This document shows positions 1-12,700 of a DNA stretch of 64,000 bases, one piece after another (within the stretch, counting starts at the first letter, position 1; each line of letters begins with the position of its first letter). The notes beneath the pieces were generated by a model. It was not told the DNA's origin. It saw only the letters and a program-made list of their open reading frames with translations, and did no database searches. Location: contig NW_026262690.1 in assembly GCF_021869535.1 (NCBI RefSeq), positions 62,504,995 to 62,568,994 of the forward strand, given 5' to 3'. This stretch comes from Mytilus californianus (taxonomy: Eukaryota > Mollusca > Bivalvia > Mytilida > Mytilidae). A program made the translations under genes and the position numbers.

Positions 1-575
1 TTTGTGTAAGTGTATGCATCTTTATGAAATTGTACTGCAAGGTTCCATATCACAAAAGGAAAGCTGGGTTTGAGTTTGGGGGTAATTGCCCTAAACATTT
101 AGGAATTTGGGACCAAAAAGGGGCCATAAAAACAAGCATTTTTCTAGTTTCCAGACAATAACTTGTGTTCAAGTGTATGGATCTCTCTGAAATTGTACTG
201 CAAGGTACCATCCCACAAAGGGAAGGCTGGGATTGAGTTCCGGGGTGATGAATCATAAGGGGGTTCAAAAAATTTGGGGGGGGATTTTTTTTTTCCTTTT
301 TTTTCTTTAAAATTTTCCATTTTAAATTGGTTATTTCTGATTTATATATAAAAGCAAATAATAATGATATGGTTTGAATAGGTAAATTAAAATTTTTTAA
401 GTTCTTAGACCACATTCATTCTGTGTCAGAAACCTATGCTGAGTCAAATATTTAATTACAATCCAAACTCAGTGCTGTATCAAGCTTGAATGTTGTGTCC
501 ATACTTGCCCCAACTGTTCAGGGTTCGACCTCTGCGGTCGTATCAAGCTGCACCCCAATAGAACTACAATTTAAC
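1..575 (+). repeat. R1 element, 3' part (truncated by window edge)
   Basis: Positions 1-250 carry the roughly 161-bp units also arrayed at 28.6-29.65 kb (GTATGGATCTCTCTGAAATT, CAAGCATTTTTCTAGTTTC). From 250 to 575 the sequence follows 29650-29970 closely: a G-run/T-run junction, then TTCTGTGTCAGAAACC, then the terminal CTCTGCGGTCGTATCAAGCTG. The copy is in the same orientation as the full element at 28.5 kb. Confidence 0.85.
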
Positions 576-753
576 TTCGGGAATTCGATTTGTGTGTTTT
601 GTATGCAGGTTAATTGTAGAACAATATGGTGGACGAAATTATTGATAACTCTTTCTAAATAAAAGTATAACAGTGCTGAAGGATTAGATTCTTTAACATT
701 TGAAAATTGAAGTCAAATTCTTCAGAACCTCAACTTTCTCTTTGTTTTTTTAG
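576..753. other. Intron sequence before TIMM50 exon A
   Basis: No gene is seen. The sequence is AT-rich and contains the polypyrimidine tract of the exon A acceptor. Confidence 0.6.
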
Positions 754-785
754 GAGCACCTGTCCTGGATCCAGGAGGGAAAGAG
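754..785 (+). CDS. TIMM50: TIMM50 exon A (32 bp)
   Basis: A pyrimidine-rich tract (TTTGTTTTTTTAG) precedes the exon and GTAAAA follows it. It encodes (G)[10 protein letters not shown] and starts with two bases of a split codon. This aligns with the juxtamembrane G..PVDENGAKI stretch of vertebrate TIM50. The similarity is short, but the phase fits the next exon. The following 3.4-kb intron holds the 31-bp minisatellite and R5 and R4 repeats. Confidence 0.8.
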
Positions 786-3700
786 GTAAAACATCAGTAT
801 TTATAATTATCCGGATAAAGAATACTTCTGTGTAGACAAAGTATTACATACATGTACATACATTTTTCAAAAAAGAACGATATAAATATTTACCACACTA
901 TTGTTGTACAAATGTTAATATTCTTAAATTTTAAAAATGTATACACTACAGGCAATATTGTCTTACTAGAAAAATTGTGTAGATTTATAAACTATATATC
1001 AGTGAAAGTCTGTCCTCCTGGTTAAATTACATTTATTTATGTATATTTCACACATGCATCATATGTTGTATTTTTTATATTTTCATCTCTGTAACTATGT
1101 TATTTAGTTAATGAGAATAAAGATCTATCTATCTATGTAACATTGGGGCATGCCAGCCTCTAGTGGTGGAAATATTTTTCTTATAACTTTCCTGAATGAG
1201 AGATTTTGTCTGATTGTAAGAAATAATCAGTCTGCCTCAACCAGTAATTTCTTGACAGTCAAAAAATACTAAGATCTAGATTTAAACTAAGATGATGAGT
1301 AGCAAGGCTCCTGACTGGCATATTGGTGTGTGGCATGTTTAGACTAGATTTGATTGGTGTGTGGCATGTTTAGACTAGATTTGATTGGTGTGTGGCATGT
1401 TTAGACTAGATTTGATTGGTGTGTGGCATGTTTAGACTAGATTTGATTGGTGTGTGGCATGTTTAGACTAGATTTGATTGGTGTGTGGCATGTTTAGACT
1501 AGATTTGATTGGTGTGTGGCATGTTTAGACTAGATTTGTTAGGTGTGTGGCATGTTTAGACTAGATTTGTTTGGTGTGTGGCATGTTTAGACTAGATTTG
1601 ATTGGTGTGTGGCATGTTTAGACTAGATTTGTTTGGTGTGTGGCATGTTTAGACTAGATTTGTTAGGACTTCCCTGTTCTTCCCTAATCAGTGAAATAAA
1701 AAAAGTTACATAAAAACACCTTTAGTTCAAAATAAATTGTAATACAGAAAACTAAAATTAGACAGCTTCCTGGGATAATTCAGGAAAAGCCATATATAAA
1801 GATAACAAAAAAGAATACTTATGTAGTATAAATTCTGTATGCACTGCAAGAGTGCAAGTATTTATTTGACTAAACTTGCATCAACTAAAAAAAGTGCAAA
1901 TAATGTATTTTTTGTAAATGTTTAGCAGAATAGTAATAGCAAAAAATAAAATGCTGGTTTTTTATAATTGTGATATACATGTATTCTATCAAATTTTCTC
2001 ATTGATAAGAGCATCACATTAATTTTTGAAGAGATAGGTCAATTTCCCATGAATCATGAAATAATGTCACATGAGGAATATTATCAAAAAGTCTTTCAAT
2101 CTAATCTAAAGTTCATATTAATACAACTTTATGTGTGTACTTTGAGGTTCAACAACATAATGGCTTAGTTCTAAAAATATAACAAAACCAGAAATGCCTA
2201 AACATGCTAAAGATGGTGCAAAACTTAATTTTGATTGATTTTGGCAAATTTAGCATATTGCTCCCAAAAATGGACATTCTTAATTAAAATCAAAATTCTA
2301 TCTCAAGTAAAATTAGATATCGTCTTTCATGTAAATACATATCATTTTATTTTGGTAAGAGATGTCTTGATAAAAAAATTTCCGAAAACATGCAAAATAG
2401 GCAAATCTGTCTTCTCCAGCAATAATAAGGTAGATGGTAAGGGTAAATTAAGATTGGGATTTTTATATGGCTGTCTAAGATGGGATGTATTATGGTATAG
2501 CAATGTACATCCCTCCTTTAGACAACACTTTGTATAATAATTCAAATTTTCTTTAACCAATTCTCATGTAAAACAACATTAGCTCCCTTTCCATTTTGAC
2601 TCTATTGTTCCAGAGTTATAGAACTTCAACCGTTTGAATTAAGACGGTATTTTACATGTTGGGCACTAACTCCAGTATGCCTGGATTGAATCCTTAAAAG
2701 TAGACATTATTGTTGGGACTGATAAAAGGAAGCTCCCTTTCTATTTTTCTAGTTTGTCCTTCCAGGGTTAAGGGACTTTAATTGTCAGATTTAGGTAAAT
2801 TTTTTACAAGTTGTGTTTGCTTGGATTGATTTACTGGAAACCTTACATAATTGTTGGAATTAGTGAACCTAACACAACATGCGTTTAAAAAAAATCCTAT
2901 ATGTCATTCCAGAGTTATTGGACTTTGACCATCAGATAAATAAAAGGCATTTTTTAAATGTCATGTTCTAGCTCTAGTATGCTTGGAACAAATTACTACT
3001 AAAACCCAAATTTGTGTGATAGAAAGAAAACTAAACGATACAATTTTAAGATAGAATATTGGAAGATAGTTCTTAGAATGTGCTTATAGAATATCAGAAG
3101 AAAAATTGGTGTCACTGGACTTGTTTTCTAGCAGGAAAAAAAACGTGTTATTCATAACACATTCCTTTATTAAAGTCACATAATCTTAGCTATCTCTGCT
3201 TATATGGCTAAGTTGGAAAAAATTGAATCAAAGAAAAAATATACTATATTTGTAAAAAAAAAAGTTCTAAAAATATGATAAATATGATTTTTGTCGAGCC
3301 TTCGACTTTAGTCGAAAAAGCGAGACATAGCGATCCTACATTCCGTCGGCGTTGTCATCGGCGGCGTCCACAAATATTCACTCTGTGGTTAAAGTTTTTG
3401 AAATTTTAATAACTTTCTTAAACTATCCTGGATTTCTACCAAACTTGGACAGAAGCTTGTTTATGATCATAAGATAGTATCCAGAAGTAAATTTTGTAAA
3501 AAAAAAAATCCATTTTTTCCTTATTTTACTTTTAAATGGACTTAGATTTTCTGCCAGGAAACAACACATTCACTCTGTGGTTAAAGTTTTTAAAATTTTA
3601 ATAACTTTCTTATACTATTTTGGATTTGTACCAAACTTGGACAGAAGCTTGTTTATGATCAAAAGCTAGTATCTAGAAGGAAATTTTGTAAAAAAATAAA

Positions 3701-6700
3701 TCCATTTTTTCAGTATTTTACTTTTAAATGGACTTAGATTTTCTGCCAGGAAACAACACATTCACTCTGTGGATAAAGTTTTTAAAATTTCATAACTTTC
3801 TTATACTATTTTGGATTTGTACCAAACTTGGACAGAAGCTTGTTTATGGTCAAATGCTAGTATCTAGAAGGAAATTTTTTTTTTCTTCCAGTTAACATTA
3901 CATTCAGTCTGCAGTTAAAGTTTTTAAACATTTATTAGATTCATAAACTATCCTGGATTTTTACCAAACTTGGACAGAAGCTTCTTACAATCAAAAGATA
4001 GTATCAAGAGGAATATTTTTATTGATTTACTTCCTCATTTTTGTTGAGCCTATGATTAACAGAAAAAGTAGGCGAGACACTGGGTTCCGCGGAACCCTTA
4101 CGAATTTTCTGTTTATTTGTTGATGTGTAATTTTATTCACATAAAATTAAATTGATAAAAAAAATGCTTACGTACTCTTTTATTAGATTTATATTACTGA
4201 CATCAGTTTCTATTCTTTTTTCAGATTGAAGATGAGTTTTCTCAATGTAAGTACCCTTTGTTTGTATACATTGATTTTTTTCTTTGCAGACTTTCACAAA
4301 AAGAACTAAAACCAAAATTACTGGTAAATTCTAGTCTGATCATTAGTCCTCTCTCTCCTTCCACTTGATAGAAATATTTCCCAGATGACAAACATTAATA
4401 AAGTTGAATACATTTGTAAGATGTTCTAGCAACACAACTTGTCAATAGAGAAACAAAGTTGAACTCATTTGTAAGATGTGCTAGCAACATAACTTGTTAA
4501 TTGAGAATATATGGCTTTATTTTAGCAACAAACTTTTTTAACCTTTAAAAAAAAAGAATGTGAAAATACCATTTTCTTATGGGGAGGAAGAATAGGTTAT
4601 TTTAAAACAATACAGAATTATTTAGCTTTATTTTCATGTGTTTTTTTTTCAGTACCATTAGTAATAGCTTATTTGAAGAGATCTTGGGTTGAATTAAATA
4701 AAGAAAAACAGGTAAATGTTTTTATTTATTTATTTTTGATTAGTTGGATACATCTATTATGTAGGTTTTATATTTCATGTTTTAACCTATATAATTGAAA
4801 TATTCATACTTCTTAAACATCTACTATTATTTCATAACCTAATAATTAACCATTGTAAACTTTTGTGGTGGTGAAGATGACAAGGTTTTTCAAATGAGAT
4901 TGATGCAAGCTGTTTTGAATTAGATGGATGCGGTAATTGATTAAACTTTTTGATTAAAGAAACACTAATATCCCTCTGTCTGTTGATCATTGTAAGTTCT
5001 CATTGGATTGTACGGTAGTAGGGGTTATTATGTTTTCTGGACTGTGCCTCCATAACTCAATATTTAGATTGGTGATTTTAAATTTCATACAAAATATACA
5101 AGGTATGTAGAGTAAAGCTAAATTTATCTGGCAGGTCTATTGTAGTCACAGTATCTTTAATAATAAATTTGCTAATTATCTAACTATAATCCAATCTATA
5201 GCTTTTCATTGACTTTAAAGGGGCATTAGCTGTTAAATTCATGTTCATCGATTTGACTCAAATTCTCATATTTGATTTATAACATACTAAAACGTATATC
5301 CAAATTACAAAAAGTGTAAAATAAACAATTAACAATGCATGGACTCATAATATGGATCAACATTTCATGTGTATTTTTGTCTAAACATCATCTAATTAAC
5401 CAACAAGATGACCTCCGAAGACTGATGACAGTCACATAACCCAATATAAACATAAATATAAATATAAATAGATCTTGACCACGTGCAATTAGATTTTTCT
5501 AGGTCAGTATGTTTATCATCGTTTTTACCTGTATAACAATGATTATTTTGTGGATCTAATCAGTCAACCAAATGGTTCATCCTTGTTTCACTTTCAATGT
5601 CGACATTCTTTTCCTTTTAATAGCTGAATACATGTGTAATCCATCTCCAGCTAAGAGGTTAAATTTAAGGTCACATGAATATGGATTCAATGAGGTCGAA
5701 TTATTCACTTACAAGTGAATAATTCACCAGCGATGTTTCTTTGCTTATTTTGACAAAATTGAACCAAATTGGCTGCTAAAAATGAATTTATGTTTCACTA
5801 TTTCACTTTCATAAATGATTCAACAAAAAAAAAATCATATTTTAATTTTTATGCCCCAGCCGTAGCGGCTTGGGCATTAAGTTTTACCCTTGTCCGTCTG
5901 TACGTACGTCCGTCCGTACGTACGTCCCAAAGTTGGTTTCCATTCTCTAACTTTAGTTTGCCTCAACCGAATGTTATGAAACTTACACACAATGCTTATT
6001 ACCACTAAATACAGATCAAGTTTGAATTTTGGTGGTGTCACTTTTACTGTTCTAGAGTTATGCCCCTTTACAAATGGAAAAATTGCTAAATTTTTCGTTT
6101 CCGTTCTCTAACTTAAGTTTGCCTCAACCAAATTTAATGAAACTTACACACAATGCTTATTACCATTAAATACAGATCAAATTTGAATTTTGGTGGCGTC
6201 ACTTTTTACCGTTCTAGAGTTATGCTCCTTTACAAATGGAAAAATTGCTAAATGTTTTGTTTCCGTTCTCTAACTTCAGTTTGCCTCAACCAAATGTTAT
6301 GAAACTTATACACAATGCTTATTACCACAATATACAGATCAAGTTTGAATTTTGGTGCTGTCACTTTTACTGTTCTAGAGTTATGCCCTTTACAAATGGA
6401 AAAATTGCTAAATTTTTCATATTTTTTCTGAAAGTATCAATCAAGTAATTATTTTTAAAATTGGAGTTATCTTCCTTTGTCCATGATTATAGTTGAATCA
6501 ACTACAATGCAATGTTTAATTTTGCCTTCAATTAATAAATTATTTATAGTGAATATAGCATCTACTGCATGAAGAAGTAACTTGCTGATAATTTATTTAT
6601 AGTGAATATAGCATCTTCCGCATGAAGAATTAATTTGATAGAATTTAATACAGTACTAGTTGTGTATTGATTCCTACACTTTTTCAAATACTATATACAA

Positions 6701-9700
6701 AGGGAGGGAATTCAATTTCTTTTTAGTAATCTAAAGTGGAGGTTAAATCAGGTTTTTCTGCAAACCAATATCCCTAAGCCAATAGCTTGTTTCAAAATTA
6801 GTTAAGACTTGTACATGTTGTAAAAGCATTTTTTAAATGGAAAAAAAATGCAAAATTTTTAGTTTCTGTTCTCTCTCTTACCATTCTTGAGTTATGTCCC
6901 TTTATAAACATAACAATTGCTGAATTTTTTGTTTCCATTCTCTAACTTTAGTTTGTCTCAACCAAATGTTATAAAACATATACACAACTGTTCTAGAGTT
7001 ATTCGTGTTTACAAATAGAAAAATTGCTGAATTTTTAGTTTCTGTTCTCTACTTAAGTTAGCCTCAACCAAATGGTATGAGACTTACACACAATGCTTAT
7101 TACCACAAAACTCAGATCAAGTTCAAATTTGGGTAGCACCACTTTTACCATTCTTCAGTTATGTCCCTTTACAACTATATGATATGCAAGCGGGGGCATC
7201 ATCTGTGTCCACATGTGGACACAATCCACATTTATTTTGATTTCTCGTATCTAATGCCCCTTTAAATATTTCATTAATATTTGCTCAACTAGCTAACACT
7301 ACATCTAATAATTCATATTTTTTTTCCACCAGGCAATAATTGAACCTTCCAGAGAAAAACTTTTACCTGATCCTGTACAGTACCCCTATTATCAACCACC
7401 ATATACTGTTGTCATGGAGATGAATGATGTATTAGTTCACCCTGATTGGACTGTAAGTATTTTAAAATTTATCACAGCAAACACAATAAATTGCTTCGCC
7501 AAGCGCAGCTGGATACGACCGCAGAGGTCCAACCCTGAACAGTTGGGACAAAAGTGGACACAATATTCACGCTTGATACAGGTCTGAATTTGGATTGTAA
7601 TTAAATATTTGACACAGAATAACTGTAGTCAAAGAACTTAGAATTGGTTATATGATTTGAATTTATATTCAATTTTTTTTGTGCAATACACTATGCTGTT
7701 GCAAATTGACCACCCCCCCCCCTCCAAAAAAAACAAAACAATTTTTATCCCCCCCCCCCCCCCCCCCCTTTTGCAAAAAAAAAAAATATTTGTAGAAACT
7801 TTTTAAATTCTGAAATAAGAAAAAAATTGTCCCCCCCTCACAATTTCTTTTTTTAACCCCCCCCCCCCCCCCCACCCCCCCCCCCCCCTTTTTCCAAAAA
7901 AAAATTCTTTCCCTGATGATATGGTCATATTCTCAATTCAAATTTCCAATGGAGTTTGCAAACATAATTACCCATTTAAATACATCATAAAAGTCTTAAA
8001 ATAGAAAATGACATACATAATCATGGCTAAAATTTATATTCCTTAATCAGCATTTTTATACGCCAGTTTACGGGACGTATTATGGTATAACCTTGTCCGT
8101 CTGTCCATCGTCAACATGTCGGACATTAGCTCAAATATGCTTTAACCAATTTGCATAAAACTTTGGTGAATTGTTTATAACTATTGAGGTGAGCTCCCTT
8201 TTGTTTTTTTTTGAAATTTAGATTTTACATTTCTGAGTTATGGGGTTTTATTCATTAAAAAAAGGGTGATTTTCCAGTTTTTGGACAATAAGTCAAGAAT
8301 GCTTTCACCAACTTGCAAGAAATTGTGGTGAATTGTTTATATCTATTGACATGAGCTCCCTTTCGATTTTTATAAATTTTATAGATTTTACGTTTCCGAG
8401 TTACAGAGTTTTATTCATAAAAAAAGGGGGGATTTTCCAGTTTTTGGACTAAAACTCTAAAATGCTTTCAGCAATTCTTATGAAACTTTGGTGAATTGTT
8501 TGTATGTATTGATGTAAGCTCCCTTTAGAATTTTATAAATTTTACATTTTACATTTCGGAGTTATGGGTTTTTATTCATTAAAAAAAGGGGTGATTTTCC
8601 AGTTTTCAGACAATAACTCAAAAATGCTGTCACCAATTCTCATGAAACTTTGGTGAATTGTTAATATCTATTGATGTAAGCTCCCTTTTTATTTTCATAA
8701 ATTTCTAATATGACATTGAGAATTAATTGAACTTTATTTGTTTATAGTCTGACAACAGATTTACTTAGTATTGCACAACAGCCAGAAATCTTTAGTTGAA
8801 AATAAATTCAATTCATATAACCAATTTCAAGTTCTTTGACTACATTTATTCAGAAACCTATAATATGTCAAATATTTAATTACAATCCAAATTCAGACCT
8901 GAATCAAGCTTGAATATTGTGTTCATTTTTGCCCCAACTGTTCAGGGTTGGACCTCTGCGGGCATATCTAGCTACGCTCAGCGAAGCAGTTTATTAATAG
9001 TACCTTCTAAAAATAAGTAAATTGACAGCTAATCACCTCAAGACAATACAACATTTCTTTATACATAATTTAAAAGCAGTGTAAGGGAGGTAATCCAAAC
9101 ATAACATTGTACTTTTTTTAATTGTCCATTAACCAGGAAATCCTTGTTTTTCCCCCTATTTTGCCCCTAATTCCTAAACGGTTTGAGCCATAACCCCCCA
9201 AAGCCAATCCTAACCATCCCTTTGTGGTATGGAAACTTGTGGTATAATTTCAGAGAGATCCATACACCGTTCCACAAGTTATTGTCTGGAAACTAGAAAA
9301 ATGCTTATTTGGGCCCTTTTTTGGCCCCTAATTCCTAAACTGTTAGGACTATAACCCCACAATCAATCCCAACATTCTTTTTGTGGTTATAAACTTTGTG
9401 TTTAAATGTCATAGATTTCCATTTACATTTACTAAAGTTATTGTACGGAAACCAAATGTCTTCGGACAAAGCTGTCGACAACGACGTGATACCAATATAC
9501 GACCGCAAAATAAAAATCATTACTGTATTATTACGCTGGAATTCAGCAGTGTGATATCACAGGTTATTTAAGTGGTTTTTTATGCCCCCGTCGTAGCCGA
9601 GGGGGCATTAAGTTTTACCCTTGTCTGTCTGTACGTACATACGTATGTCTGTCCGTACGTCCCAAAATTGGTTTCCATTCTCTAACTTGAGTTTGCCTCA

Positions 9701-12700
9701 ACCAAATGTTATGAAACTTATACACAATGCTAATTACCACAAAACACAGATCAAGTTTGAAATTTGGTGGCGTCACTTTAACCGTTCTAAAGTTATGCCC
9801 CTTTATAAATGGAAAATTGCAAAATTTTTAGTTTCCGTTCTCTAACTTTAGTTTGCCTCAACCAAATTTTATGAAACTTATACACGATGCTAATTACCAC
9901 AAAATACAGGTCAAGTTCGAATTTTAGTAGAGTCACTCTTAACTGTTCTAGAGTTATGCCCCTTTAGAAAAATTACGAAATTTTTAGTTTCCGTTCTCTA
10001 ACTTAAGTTTGCCTCAACCAAATGTTATGAAATTTATACACAATGCTTATTACTACAAAACACAGATCAAGTTTGAATTTTGGTGACGTCACTTAAACAG
10101 TTCTAGAGTTATGCCCCTATAGAAATGGAAAAATTGCAAAATGTTTAGTTTCCGTTCTCTAACTTAAGTTTGCCTCAACCAAACTTTATGAAACCTTTAC
10201 ACAATATTCATTACCACAAAAATCAGATCAAGTACAAATTTGGGTAGCTCACTTTTATCGTTCTTGAGTTATGTCTCTTTATAATGTTATATGCAAGCGG
10301 GGGCATCATCTGTGTCCATGGGGACACGTTCTCCATTTATTTTTTTCAAAACTCATACTGAAGTTAATTACTTGATTTTCAGCAATGCATTGTACAGTTT
10401 GAATTTTTGATCAAATGCCTTAAAAATAGATAAAATTAATAGGTATTATAAAAGGTTTTGAAGTTTATATCTTTCTTTAATAAGATATTATGCTAAATAC
10501 CAGTAACATTGCATGTCCCACAGGACACTGTATAAGGCTCAATACTTTTCTTTATATACCGCTTGTTTATATAAATGGCTACATACATCACAGCCATTAA
10601 TGACTTCTCCAAATTTTTTAGTAAATATCTATACTTAACTGCATGAAAAAGAGTAGATATTAATGAAGGGTCATGATAGGACACTCCGATATACGTAAAC
10701 ATCTCTACAAATAATTGATCGCAATGACATCAAATATTTTGTTTGTGTAATATTAGCATATCTGTGTTTAATCTCTTTCCTTTCATATGCTGTAAAGTTA
10801 AATTTGGATATAATTGTGAAAATATCCTTATAATTTTGATCTTCAATGAAGACCAGAATCAGGAACAAGGAAAACTGAAAAAATGAACCTTGTGAACAGG
10901 TTTGGCACTAGCTGCAGAACCTTATCTCTGATGGTCTTTATTATTTTATATGATTTATGCACACCATAGTGTACAGTTTATTCCTATGTTAAAACATTTG
11001 GAATAGGGACCAGAGTTCAGGTCACACTTATTTCCATCAGTTTGACTATTTACCACTCTTGTGTAGCTTAGAAATGTAGTTATTTCGTTTCGTAAGATAT
11101 TTTTCTATTATGTACCTAATATGTTTGAATATTCATTTCCTAGGCACAATCGTCTAAATATTTCTTTTTTGTGTATATCTCTCCGCCTATTTTGTTCTGC
11201 CATTTTAAATCTGTGGTAGTCTCATATTTAAGTCACGTGAATTATTAAGCATTCAAGAGCTGTGTTCGTGTGAAAAATATCACCAGGACCTAAGAATTAT
11301 GGTTCTGCAGCTAGTTAGGCACCAGAAATTGTAAGATTTAAACTCTGCGAAAATAAACAACTTAACATTATTGAAGAAAAAGAGTGTACATCAAAAAAAT
11401 ATGTATAAAGAAATGAATTTACAATTGCAGTATAACACTGGATGGAGATTTAAGAAGAGACCTCATATAGAATATTTTTTACAAAGTATAGCAGCACCTT
11501 TGTATGAAGTTGTAGTATATACACAGGATTCTGGAGCAGTAAGTATAAATATAGACTGGTGTCAATAAAGGTATGTGGTGACTGAAAATATGGTGTACTT
11601 TATAGACAAGAGAAAGAGAATTTTTCGGATATTATCTAATTAAGAAATAACAGTACTTTATTTTAAGAGATACCACTTCCAAATAATATTTGACAGTGCC
11701 AACTCCTCAAATACAGTACTGGTATTCCTTTTGCAATGCATTAAAAATCAAATATAATTAAACTTGCAAAAAAAATGGGGTAAAATCCCGAACAGAAAAT
11801 GGTGTGAAATATTTTGAATAGATAACAACATGGCAAAGCATGACATCCTATGAGTGTTAATCCATTACTTGTATGATTTAAATTTGGATAATACAAAAGT
11901 ACCTCATTAAAAGGTGATAATGAGGAAGATGTAGTTTTCATTTTGGTTGTATTGTAATAATCGAACATGTTAATACCAAGAAGTCCATATGGTGGTTCAC
12001 TCCTTTAAAGTTACGACTTGTCAACTGTTGATTTTAGGGTAAAAATGGTAGCCAGTGAACTTTTGTACTCTGAAGCAGACCTACAAGACATTTTGATTTG
12101 ACGAAGCTAAAACGTTATAGAAAACCAACCATTTCACTATAAAATATAAACAGATACATGTAAACTTACTTTTAGAAAGATTTTAATAAATTCTTACCAA
12201 GCAACACTAACAAAAATGTTGTTCAAAATAAGACATCAGTCACATGTAGCCCATGTTCTATGATTGGAATCATAACGTGGCTTTGTTTCCAATGTGAAAG
12301 AAGAATGTCATATTAGAAATTAATAATCCATATGATCATTTGATAAATACATGTACTTATTGCAGAATGCAGATCCTATCCTCTTCAATTTAGACCAAAA
12401 GGGATATATAAATTATAGATTATATCGTGATGCAACAAGATATATGCATGGACATCATGTTAAGGTTAGTATATTAAACCAATAATGACTAAGTTTGTGA
12501 ACATAGATATGATATGGATAAATGGTTGTTTACACTCCAGTTAGTCACTCTTCATGTCCTTTGGTTTGACCTCTATACCATACTTTAACTCTGGTTCACG
12601 TGTTACATTTACTCTGCTTGTCTGTCAGTGCTTTTCTTCATACCTTTTTTACATCACTCATCTTCTGTAGTTAGGAATGACTTGATATTTGGTCAGAAAC

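Larger units (their letters stand above)
5214..7266. mobile_element. Element with 16-bp terminal inverted repeats, split by an R2 insertion
   Basis: TTTAAAGGGGCATTAG at 5214-5229 is perfectly inverted at 7251-7266. About 620 bp on the left and 20 bp on the right remain after removing the nested R2 copy (about 5850-7245). No transposase ORF is seen, so it would be a non-autonomous element. The pairing of these ends is an inference. Confidence 0.5.
7490..9000. mobile_element. R1-derived foldback element with an R5 copy inside
   Basis: The left end (7490-7660: GCTTCGCCAAGCGCAGCTGG, GCAGAGGTCCAACCCTGAAC) is the inverted counterpart of the right end (8800-9000: GTTCAGGGTTGGACCTCTGC, CTACGCTCAGCGAAGCAG). 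The arms are about 170-200 bp and imperfect. The interior holds long C tracts (7713-7888) and an R5 element (8050-8755). It sits in the TIMM50 intron between exons D and E. Confidence 0.7.

Noticed and set aside
5769-6448. ORFs with [16 protein letters not shown]-type peptide, also at 9621-9845
   Set aside because: They are frames through R2 tandem units, broken at random between copies.
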